Part shown: piece by piece, positions 7,613-14,062 of the stretch
Layout of the letters: each line of letters begins with the position of its first letter
Numbering within the stretch: the first letter of the stretch is position 1
Source: Cyanobacteria bacterium UBA2566
Lineage (GTDB): Bacteria > Cyanobacteriota > Cyanobacteriia > Cyanobacteriales > Desertifilaceae
Length of the DNA: 17,197 nucleotides
NCBI GenBank assembly: GCA_002340255.1
Contig: DDLS01000178.1
Coordinates: forward strand, 1-17,197
Direction of reading: 5' to 3'
Translations under genes and position numbers: made by a program
The notes under the pieces: generated by a model
The model's database searches: none
What the model was told of the DNA's origin: nothing
The model's input: only the letters and a program-made list of their open reading frames with translations

Positions 7613-7627
7613 AGAAACCCAGTTTTT
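7613..7627. repeat. Dispersed near-palindrome AGAAACCNGGTTTCT, copy 3 (degenerate)
   Basis: AGAAACCCAGTTTTT is followed by TGGCCCACGTTT, which resembles the tail after copy 1 (GCCCAAGTTT) in the same orientation. It is upstream of the DUF4258-like gene. Confidence 0.6.
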
Positions 7628-7677
7628 TGGCCCACGTTTGTCTTCTCTATCTACTGCTGAACAACGACCAAGATCCA

Positions 7678-7698
7678 TTTTTAATTTTTAATTTTTAA
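7678..7698. repeat. Three tandem TTTTTAA heptamers
   Basis: Three exact TTTTTAA units end 6 bp before the stop of the TPR gene on the minus strand, so they form the start of its 3' untranslated region. On that strand the run reads A-rich, so it is not an ordinary U-tract terminator for the TPR gene. Confidence 0.8.
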
Positions 7699-7704
7699 TT
7701 AATA

Positions 7705-8964
7705 CTACCTCTGCTCTAAATCTGTAATCACTTTTTCCAGATACCATTCTTGAGCCATTCCTGGATAATCTTGCTTCGCTTGATCGATCAGTCGTTGGGC
7801 AATTTCCCAATGTCCTCCCACTAGACGCAATAATCGTTGACGTAGCAAAGATTCGAGTTGAATCGTGTTGGTTTGAGGTACGGCTTTTTGCAGTTTCTTG
7901 AGTTGAGATATGGACTGATTATAGTCTGACCATTTTTCTTGTTCGCAAAACTTACTGGCTGCCCGTTGATAGTCGGCAATAGCTTCACCCATTTCTTCTA
8001 AGCAAACATGGACAAGTCCTCGGCTATAATAGGCTGTGCCATTATTGGGATCGAGATTGAGGGCAGCGCTATAGTCTTGGATGGCTTGAGCGTAGTGGCT
8101 GGTTAAGCGATACGCATCTCCTCTGGCAATGTAAATCAGGGGATCGTTACTCTCAGTATTCAATGCTTGATTAAAGTCTTCAATCGCGCCTAAATGATCG
8201 CTAATCTGGGAACGTGCTTTGCCTCGATTGCGATAAATTATCGGGTCTTTAAAGTTCAGCGAAAGGGCGCAATTAAAGTCAGAAATAGCGCTTTTATAAT
8301 CGCCCAGTTGACAATAGATAATTCCCCGAAAACCATAGGCGCGAGCATCATTGGGATCGGTTTTTAAGATCCAATTGAGTTCTTCTTTGGCTTCTTGGGG
8401 TTTTCCTTGTTGCGCTTTGTCGATTAGGTTTTGATAAAAGTTAGATTGGGTGACTAAAGGTAGGGATGGTGCGGTAGGTTTTGGGGAGTTGTCTTTGGGT
8501 TTGAGTTGCTGCATGAGAGCAAGACAACGACTGGCGTTTTCTTTGTCTTTTTGGTCTAAATAAAGATGGGCAGCTTGTTTAAAGTTGGCGATCGCACTTT
8601 GAAGGTTACCCCGTTTGCGCTCAACCGTCCCTCGCAGTTGATATGCAGCAGCAAAATCAGGTTTGAGCTGAATTACCCAATTGATGTCTTCCAGGGTTCC
8701 GGGGAGGTTTTTGAGGCTAATGCGGGCAAGGGCGCGGGCATAGTAAGCTTGACTATGGTAGCGATCGCGCTCTAGAGCTTGGCTATAATCGGAGATAGCA
8801 GGGTGAATTTTTCCAGAGTCAAAGTAGGCTAAACCTCTTTGGTAGTAAGGATCTGCCCAATCTGAATTGAGGGCGATCGCTTCATTGAAAAGGGCGATCG
8901 CTCCCTCAAAATCCTTTTGATTTGCCTTTTCTATCCCGTCTTGATATAACTGCTGTTCAATCAC
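7705..8964 (-). CDS. Tetratricopeptide (TPR) repeat protein
   Basis: This is a 419-residue protein with a GTG start (GTG ATT GAA). About nine 34-residue TPR units are visible in two blocks. Block one is residues 2-138 (for example AIALFNEAIALNSDWADPYY and AISDYSQALERD). A charged Pro-rich linker follows at 145-172, then block two at about 173-343 (AISDFNCALSLN, AIEDFNQALNTES, AIQDYSAALNLDPN, AIADYQRA). The last 70 residues have no repeats and form a helical cap. There is no signal peptide or membrane segment, so it is probably a cytoplasmic scaffold for protein-protein contacts. No enzymatic domain is fused, and neighbours give no clue to its partner. It is divergent from mntA, with a 114-bp shared upstream region. 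Confidence 0.88.
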   Translation of the reverse strand: MIEQQLYQDGIEKANQKDFEGAIALFNEAIALNSDWADPYYQRGLAYFDSGKIHPAISDYSQALERDRYHSQAYYARALARISLKNLPGTLEDINWVIQLKPDFAAAYQLRGTVERKRGNLQSAIANFKQAAHLYLDQKDKENASRCLALMQQLKPKDNSPKPTAPSLPLVTQSNFYQNLIDKAQQGKPQEAKEELNWILKTDPNDARAYGFRGIIYCQLGDYKSAISDFNCALSLNFKDPIIYRNRGKARSQISDHLGAIEDFNQALNTESNDPLIYIARGDAYRLTSHYAQAIQDYSAALNLDPNNGTAYYSRGLVHVCLEEMGEAIADYQRAASKFCEQEKWSDYNQSISQLKKLQKAVPQTNTIQLESLLRQRLLRLVGGHWEIAQRLIDQAKQDYPGMAQEWYLEKVITDLEQR

Positions 8965-8999
8965 GACTGTTTTATAAAATCACAAAAAACCAAAACCAA

Positions 9000-9030
9000 T
9001 TGATGGGACTTCAACCCAATTAGATATAAA
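9000..9030 (+). promoter_or_regulatory. Candidate promoter for the mntA-hepT operon
   Basis: TTGATG (9000-9005) and TATAAA (9025-9030) are separated by 19 bp, a little longer than ideal, 48 bp before the mntA ATG. The -35/spacer region also holds a rough dyad (AATT...GGG / CCCAATT) that could be an operator. It is a weak prediction made by eye. Confidence 0.3.
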
Positions 9031-9078
9031 TATTTTAACCCTTAAATCGTAAAAATGCAAAACTAAAACCTAGAAATC

Positions 9079-9462
9079 ATGACCCGGCCACAGGAAACTC
9101 AAACTCAGACCCAACCGCAATTATCTCTCGACTTGATTTATCAGCGTCTCAATGCGACACCAGAGGACATAGAAGCATTCTGTCAAAAGTGGCAGCTTGT
9201 CGAATTTGCTCTATTTGGCTCAATTTTGCGAGAAGATTTCCGGAAAACTGGCAGCGATCCGAGCGATGTTGATGTATTATTTACTTATGGAGAAACTGCT
9301 CGCCAAAATCTCCTTTTACTTGTCCGCATGAAATATGAGTTAGAAGATTTATTTCATCGTCCAGTTGATTTGGTTTGTAAAACGGCTCTTTTAGACGATC
9401 CTAATTATATTCGTGTTGGTAATATATTACGTTCTTTTCAGGTGATTTATGCAACGAGATAA
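9079..9462 (+). CDS. mntA: MntA-type nucleotidyltransferase antitoxin
   Basis: This 127-residue minimal nucleotidyltransferase has the core motif FGSILREDF...SDVDVLF, with Gly47-Ser48 and the metal-binding pair Asp63/Asp65 (GSx14DxD). A later acidic position is in RPVDLVCK. In characterised MntA-HepT pairs the enzyme transfers AMP to a tyrosine of the HEPN toxin and silences it; the conserved target tyrosine is present in the next gene, so the same mechanism is inferred. The first 14 residues are a Gln/Thr-rich tail (QETQTQTQPQ) outside the fold. The gene overlaps hepT by 14 bases, the normal tight coupling of this pair. Confidence 0.9.
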   Translation: MTRPQETQTQTQPQLSLDLIYQRLNATPEDIEAFCQKWQLVEFALFGSILREDFRKTGSDPSDVDVLFTYGETARQNLLLLVRMKYELEDLFHRPVDLVCKTALLDDPNYIRVGNILRSFQVIYATR

Positions 9463-9778
9463 AGAGTACATTTTAGATATTCTCGAAGCTGCGCGCAAGA
9501 TTTGTAATTATACAGATGGAGTGACATTTAAAGAGTTTTGTGCTAATGAAGAAAAGCAAGATGCGGTAATTCGTCGTATTACTATTATTGGTGAAGCAAC
9601 CAAGCGCTTATCTGCTGAATTTAGACAAAATTATCCACAAATTGAATGGCAAGAAGTGGCCGGTATGCGCGATGTTGTTGTTCATGATTACAATAGGGTT
9701 AATGTCCGCATGGTTTGGGATGTAGTACAACAGGATATCCCACAATTAATGAGTGTTTTAACATCACTCGAAGAGTAG
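9449..9778 (+). CDS. hepT: HepT HEPN-domain RNase toxin
   Basis: This 109-residue all-helical HEPN protein carries the catalytic Rx4HxY motif: Arg74, His79 and Tyr81 in MRDVVVHDYNRV. Family knowledge: Arg/His form the RNase site of the dimer and the Tyr is the residue AMPylated by MntA. Upstream motifs RRITIIGEATKRLS and IEWQEVAGMRD are also typical. Length is normal and nothing is broken, so the toxin is probably functional. It is translationally coupled to mntA. The 124-bp gap to the convergent permease gene shows no strong terminator. Confidence 0.92.
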   Translation: MQRDKEYILDILEAARKICNYTDGVTFKEFCANEEKQDAVIRRITIIGEATKRLSAEFRQNYPQIEWQEVAGMRDVVVHDYNRVNVRMVWDVVQQDIPQLMSVLTSLEE

Positions 9779-9902
9779 GTATAGTACACGGGTTCAGGAA
9801 AACCTGGGTGTGAGGACGAAAATATTGGTGTTTCATGTCGCGCAGCGAAACCCGCCTCTACTTTTTCCCTGTCCAGCCGACGATGATTTGGAGATCGCTC
9901 AC

Positions 9903-10733
9903 CTAACCTTTCAAACCACTGCTAGCATCCGTAGACATAATATATCGTTGCACGAACATAAAAAGGAGTAAAATTGGTAAAATCGAAATCATCGATCCCG
10001 CCGCAATTAAACGCCAATCTAGGGAAAATGTTCCTGCTAACCGTTGCACCCCCAAGGGAAGGGTAAACATTTCCGGTTGGTCTAAAATAATTAGAGGCCA
10101 TAAAAAATCACTCCACGCTCCAATAAACACAAAAATCGCTAGAGTGACTAAAGCTGGGCGAATGGCAGGCAACATTACACACCACCAAATTTCCCATTCT
10201 GAGCAGCCATCCATATGTGCTGCTTCTTCTAATTCTTTCGGTACACCTTGAAACGCTTGTCGTAATAAGAAAATCCCGAATGCAGAAGCTAATGACGGCA
10301 ACATCACACCTAAATACGTGTTTCTCAACCCCAATTGTACCATTAAAATATAGAGAGGAATCATTACAATTTGAAAGGGAATTAAAATCGTGGCCACAAT
10401 CAGGCTAAAAATCAGTTGCCGTCCCTGAAAATTGAGTCTTGCCAAAGGATAAGCTGCCAGGGAACAAAAGAGTAAATTCAGTGCCACTGTCAAAGCAGAA
10501 ATCCAGAAACTATTGAATAAGTAGCGGTCAAAGGGGTTCGTTTTCCAGACCTCAATAAAATTGCTCAGTGTTGGCTGTTCTGGAATCAGTTGGGGCGGGA
10601 ATTGAAAGATATTTTCACCGGCTGATTTTAGGGAGGTACTGGCTAACCACAGTAGCGGCAAGAGCATCATAAATGCTATGATCGCCAGTGCTACATAAGT
10701 TCCTAGAGTGGGCCAGAATTTGGTCTTATGCAT
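9903..10733 (-). CDS. Carbohydrate ABC transporter permease, MalG family
   Basis: The protein has 276 residues from ATG 10733 (MHKTKFWPTL). An in-frame ATG at 10793 would add 20 low-complexity residues and overlap the start of trmB, so it is less likely. There are six hydrophobic segments near residues 11-31, 73-98, 107-132, 140-160, 190-212 and 243-264. The cytoplasmic EAA loop that docks on the ATPase is clear: EEAAHMDGCSEWEIWWCVML with Glu170-Ala-Ala, Gly176 and Leu-Pro at 188-189. Such permeases import sugars or osmolytes such as glucosylglycerol in cyanobacteria; the substrate here is not known. No partner permease, binding protein or ATPase gene is next to it. Confidence 0.88.
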   Translation of the reverse strand: MHKTKFWPTLGTYVALAIIAFMMLLPLLWLASTSLKSAGENIFQFPPQLIPEQPTLSNFIEVWKTNPFDRYLFNSFWISALTVALNLLFCSLAAYPLARLNFQGRQLIFSLIVATILIPFQIVMIPLYILMVQLGLRNTYLGVMLPSLASAFGIFLLRQAFQGVPKELEEAAHMDGCSEWEIWWCVMLPAIRPALVTLAIFVFIGAWSDFLWPLIILDQPEMFTLPLGVQRLAGTFSLDWRLIAAGSMISILPILLLFMFVQRYIMSTDASSGLKG

Positions 10734-10766
10734 AGGAGTTAGGAGAGAATAAAAGGGGGTTAAAAT

Positions 10767-11396
10767 TTGGCACGAGTGCGTGTGCGTCAGCATGTTAATC
10801 CATTAAGCCGCAAATTTCAAGAGCCGGTCGGGATTCCCAATTGGTCAGAAATTTATCCCCATTTACAGTATCCTCTCCATCTCGATATTGGTTGTGGACG
10901 GGGGCGCTTTTTGTGGGAAATAGCGCAACAGAGAGGGGACTGGAACTTCCTAGGGCTAGAAATTCGGGAACCTCTAGTGACAGAAGCGAATGAATGGCGC
11001 GATCGCCAGAATTTAACGAATCTCCATTATCTTTTTTGTAATGTCAATATATCCCTAAAAGATATCCTCACGTCTCTACCCGAAAATACTCTACATTATG
11101 CGAGCATCCAATTTCCCGATCCTTGGTTTAAGCATCGACATCAAAAACGGCGCGTGGTTCAGGATGAAGTGGTCGATATTCTCTCTCAGTTTATGAGTTC
11201 TGGGGGTCAGGTTTTTCTGCAATCTGATGTGGAAGATGTGGCATTACAGATGCGAAGTTTATTCGATCAGCACGCTGACTTTAGCCGTTCCCATGACTGG
11301 TTAGAGGAGAATCCTTTACCCGTACAAACGGAGCGAGAAATTGCGACCTATGCCAAAGGTGAGCCGGTTTATCGGGTGATGTTTGAGCGGTTGTGA
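10767..11396 (+). CDS. trmB: tRNA (guanine-N7-)-methyltransferase TrmB
   Basis: This 209-residue class I methyltransferase makes m7G46 in tRNA using S-adenosylmethionine. Motifs: the SAM loop LDIGCGRGRFLWEIA (40-52), FLGLEIREPLV (61-71), the substrate/catalytic segment IQFPDPWFKHRHQKRRVV (114-131), FLQSDVEDVA (150-159) and the C-terminal PVQTERE. The TTG at 10767 is chosen because the product MARVRVRQHVNPL matches the usual cyanobacterial N-terminus and a G-rich ribosome-binding site (AGGGGG) lies upstream. It is divergent from the sugar permease gene with only 33 bp between, so the promoters must overlap or lie inside coding sequence. Its stop is 47 bp before uvrC on the same strand, and the two are probably co-transcribed. 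Confidence 0.93.
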   Translation: MARVRVRQHVNPLSRKFQEPVGIPNWSEIYPHLQYPLHLDIGCGRGRFLWEIAQQRGDWNFLGLEIREPLVTEANEWRDRQNLTNLHYLFCNVNISLKDILTSLPENTLHYASIQFPDPWFKHRHQKRRVVQDEVVDILSQFMSSGGQVFLQSDVEDVALQMRSLFDQHADFSRSHDWLEENPLPVQTEREIATYAKGEPVYRVMFERL

Positions 11397-11402
11397 GGAG
11401 TA

Positions 11403-11417
11403 AGAAGCCTGGTTTCT
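11403..11417. repeat. Dispersed near-palindrome AGAAACCNGGTTTCT, copy 4, in trmB-uvrC spacer
   Basis: AGAAGCCTGGTTTCT lies in the 47-bp trmB-uvrC spacer, with a GGCTCCCAGTGTTT tail like that of copies 1 and 3. As RNA it could form a small hairpin just ahead of the uvrC start. Confidence 0.6.
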
Positions 11418-11443
11418 GGCTCCCAGTGTTTCCTAAGTTTATT

Positions 11444-13318
11444 ATGACCAATAAGAACAACTCAGAGTTGCTCTGTGAAAATCCAGAGCGCCAACAGCAG
11501 TATTTACAAGAAATCCCCAAACTACCTGGGGTTTACTTAATGAAAGATGCGGGGAACTCGATTTTATATATCGGTAAATCGAAACAATTAAGAACCCGCG
11601 TTCGCTCCTACTTTCGCGATTTTACCAGCCATAATGCTCGCATTGCCTTAATGGTACGGAAAATCAGTGATATTGAATGGATTATTACGGATACAGAAGC
11701 GGAAGCGCTGGCTCTAGAATCGACGCTGATTAAGCGTCATCAACCGCGATTTAATGTTCTGCTTAAGGATGATAAAAAGTATCCCTATGTCTGTATTACT
11801 TGGTCGGATAACTATCCCCATATTTTTATTACCCGCAAGCGCAAAGCCAGAAAACCGAAAGATAAATACTATGGCCCCTATGTGGATGGGGGACAATTGC
11901 GGCAAACATTGGATTTAATTAAGCGAATTTTTCCCCAACGCCAGCGACCGAAACCGCTTTATAAAGACCGAACTTGCCTTAATTATGATATAGGGCGCTG
12001 TCCGGGAGTTTGTCAACAATTGGTTGAGGTGGGAGATTATCGGCAAATGATGCAAAAAATTGCCATGATTTTTCAAGGGAGAACGGCTGAGTTGGTGGAG
12101 GAATTGAGGCAGCAAATGCAGGAAGCGTCAGAGGCTCTCAATTTTGAATTGGCGGCTCAATTGCGAGATCAAATTCAAGGGTTGCAAGCGCTAAATGCGA
12201 GTCAAAAGGTCGATTTATCAGACGATCGCGTTTCACGGGATGCGATCGCCCTGGAACAGGACGCAGAACGCTGCTGTATTCAGTTGTTCCAAATTCGGGG
12301 CGGTAAATTAGTAGGTCGCTTGGGGTTCTTTGCCCAATCTGGAGAACCGGGGGCAATTTTGCAACGGGTTTTGGAGGAGCATTACCAAAGTGCTGAATCC
12401 CTGGAAATTCCGACGGAAATTTTAGTGCAATACCCTTTACAAGATGCCGAGTTTCTGCTAGAATTTCTGCACAATCACAAAGGTAAGAAGGTTACGATTC
12501 ATGTTCCGCAACGGCAAAGTAAGGCAGAACTGATTGATTTAGTTTATCGCAATGCCCAAGCCGAGCTAAAACGGATGCAAAAATTTGGCGATCGCGTCCA
12601 ACAAAGTCTCACTGATTTAGCCGCCATCCTCAACTTACCCGAACTTCCCCGACGCATCGAAGGTTACGATATTTCCCATCTGCAAGGGTCAAATGCGGTG
12701 GGGTCTCAGGTGGTCTTTATTAATGGGATGCCAGCGAAACAATATTATCGCCATTATAAGATCAAAAATCCAGCAGTTCAACCCGGTCATTCCGATGATT
12801 TTGCCTCCCTTGCAGAAGTCATTAACCGTCGATTTCGCCCCTTTCTAGACAATACCCAACTTCCCCGTCAAGGAAACCCAGATTTTCCCGATTTACTGCT
12901 CATTGATGGAGGAAAAGGTCAGTTATCTGCGGTGATTTCTGTCCTCTCTCAGTTAGAATTGTTACCAGATTTGCGAGTAATTAGTTTAGCCAAACAGGAG
13001 GAAGAAATCTTTCAACCGGGCGATTCTGCTCCTCTTCCCACCGAACGCGATCAACCCGGTGTGCAGTTACTGCGTCGGGTTCGAGATGAGTCCCATCGCT
13101 TTGCCGTAAGCTTCCACCGTCAACAACGGGGCGATCGCCTCCTCAGTTCCCGCTTAGATGGAATCCCTGGATTAGGGTATGAGCGACAAAAGCAATTATA
13201 CAAACATTTTCCGTCTTTAGATGCGATCGCCCAAGCCAGCACCAAACAACTCCAGCAAGTCCTCGGAATCGGCCCCAATTTGGCACAGAACATTTACGAT
13301 TATTTTCATCAACAATAA
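11444..13318 (+). CDS. uvrC: Excinuclease ABC subunit C
   Basis: This 624-residue protein makes the dual incisions in nucleotide excision repair with UvrB. Domains: GIY-YIG nuclease (GVYLMKDAG, LYIGKSKQLRTR, Glu92 in LALESTLIK; 3' incision), a Cys-rich loop (Cys178, Cys186, Cys190), a UVR/UvrB-binding helix pair (about 215-250), an RNase H-like nuclease (Asp409 in GYDISH, Asp488 in LLIDGGKGQ, His551 in DESHRFAV; 5' incision) and a tandem HhH DNA-binding tail (566-622). ATG 11444 is preferred. A GTG at 11393 overlapping the trmB stop would add 17 residues encoded by a dispersed repeat. The Cys loop has Arg168 where E. coli has the first Fe-S cysteine; this may be common in cyanobacteria. A second, broken copy of the 3' end lies past the next gene. 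Confidence 0.96.
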   Translation: MTNKNNSELLCENPERQQQYLQEIPKLPGVYLMKDAGNSILYIGKSKQLRTRVRSYFRDFTSHNARIALMVRKISDIEWIITDTEAEALALESTLIKRHQPRFNVLLKDDKKYPYVCITWSDNYPHIFITRKRKARKPKDKYYGPYVDGGQLRQTLDLIKRIFPQRQRPKPLYKDRTCLNYDIGRCPGVCQQLVEVGDYRQMMQKIAMIFQGRTAELVEELRQQMQEASEALNFELAAQLRDQIQGLQALNASQKVDLSDDRVSRDAIALEQDAERCCIQLFQIRGGKLVGRLGFFAQSGEPGAILQRVLEEHYQSAESLEIPTEILVQYPLQDAEFLLEFLHNHKGKKVTIHVPQRQSKAELIDLVYRNAQAELKRMQKFGDRVQQSLTDLAAILNLPELPRRIEGYDISHLQGSNAVGSQVVFINGMPAKQYYRHYKIKNPAVQPGHSDDFASLAEVINRRFRPFLDNTQLPRQGNPDFPDLLLIDGGKGQLSAVISVLSQLELLPDLRVISLAKQEEEIFQPGDSAPLPTERDQPGVQLLRRVRDESHRFAVSFHRQQRGDRLLSSRLDGIPGLGYERQKQLYKHFPSLDAIAQASTKQLQQVLGIGPNLAQNIYDYFHQQ

Positions 13319-13352
13319 ATGGTATTATTAAAGCTTGATTTGGATTGACGTG

Positions 13353-13835
13353 ATGAAACAAACAACTATTGACATCGTTAAAGCCACCACTCCAGTTGTT
13401 AAGGAGTATGGAACACAGATCACTCAAAGAATGTACGAAATTGCCTTTGAAGAGCGTCCAGACATCAGACGTTTCTTTGAAAACACCTGGATGAAGGATA
13501 TAGAAGCAGGTCGTAAGCAGGCACGCAAATTAGCGGCATCAGTTTATGCTTATGCTCAACACATCGACCAATTAGATGAATTGAGTAAGGCCGTTGAGCG
13601 CATTGCCCATGTTCACGTCAATTCTAAAATTCTGCCTGAAACATACCCCGTTATTGGAGAATGTCTGATTGCTGCAATGAAAGATGTTCTGGGTGAAGCT
13701 GCAACACCAGAAATTCTTGAAGCTTGGACTGAAGCCTATGGTGCCTTAGCTGATATTTTTATCCAGCGAGAGCAGGAAATTTACAAGCAAGAAGATGGTC
13801 AAATGTTTTCACCCAAAGAGGCTGCAACCCATTAG
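13353..13835 (+). CDS. Single-domain globin, flavohaemoglobin type
   Basis: The protein has 160 residues from ATG 13353; an in-frame TTG at 13335 would add 6. It aligns by eye with the haem domain of flavohaemoglobin: Tyr28 (B10) in QRMYEIAFEERPDIRRFF, Phe42 (CD1), Gln56 (E7) in GRKQARKLAASVYAYA and proximal His88 (F8) in ERIAHVHVNSKILPETYPVI. It has no FAD/NAD reductase domain; a 20-residue polar tail follows the last helix. Tyr B10/Gln E7 globins bind O2 tightly and often detoxify nitric oxide, so an NO- or O2-linked role is inferred. The gene begins 34 bp after uvrC with no clear promoter or strong ribosome-binding site, and it is followed 20 bp later by a duplicate of the uvrC tail, a sign of insertion by recombination. 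Confidence 0.88.
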   Translation: MKQTTIDIVKATTPVVKEYGTQITQRMYEIAFEERPDIRRFFENTWMKDIEAGRKQARKLAASVYAYAQHIDQLDELSKAVERIAHVHVNSKILPETYPVIGECLIAAMKDVLGEAATPEILEAWTEAYGALADIFIQREQEIYKQEDGQMFSPKEAATH

Positions 13836-13855
13836 TAGATTTTAGCCAATATAGG

Positions 13856-13970
13856 TTCCATCGTTAACAACGGGGCGATCGCCCAAGCCAGCACCAAACA
13901 ACTCCAACAAGTCCCCGGAATCGGCCCTAATTTAGCACAGAATATTTACGATCATTTTCACAAACAATAG
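13856..13970 (+). pseudogene. uvrC (fragment): Decayed second copy of the uvrC 3' end
   Basis: Bases 13875-13970 match the last 96 bases of uvrC (13223-13318) without gaps, with 9 differences, and end at the equivalent stop (TAG for TAA). Translation in the uvrC frame gives AIAQASTKQLQQVPGIGPNL and on to a Lys-Gln end. Six of the nine changes are silent or stop-to-stop. Bases 13856-13883 match a different part of uvrC (13112-13139; codons for FHRQQRGDR) with two differences, one of which turns a Gln codon into TAA. The two parts meet at GCGATCGCC, so 92 bp between two HIP1 sites are missing. With no start codon, an internal stop and a frameshift, it is not a gene. Confidence 0.93.
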
Positions 13971-14034
13971 AGGCAATATCGCACTTCGCGCTGTAGTAAG
14001 AGAATGGAGGGAGTAAACAACAGACTCAATCTAG

Positions 14035-14058
14035 CTATTCCCTATTCCCTATTCCCTA
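14035..14058. repeat. Heptamer tandem repeat, CTATTCC type
   Basis: Three exact CTATTCC units plus CTA lie a few bases past the stop of hom, in the gap between the uvrC remnant and hom (convergent). The remainder of that gap (13971-14034) shows no recognisable signal. Confidence 0.85.
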
Positions 14059-14062
14059 GCAC

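Noticed and set aside
9791..9812. Hairpin CAGG-AAAA-CCTG between hepT and the convergent permease gene as a terminator
   Set aside because: Only four firm base pairs, then wobble pairs, and no T-run on either side.
11393..11443. Extended uvrC N-terminus from the GTG overlapping the trmB stop
   Set aside because: The added residues are encoded by a dispersed repeat and are not part of the UvrC family; ATG 11444 gives the expected N-terminus.
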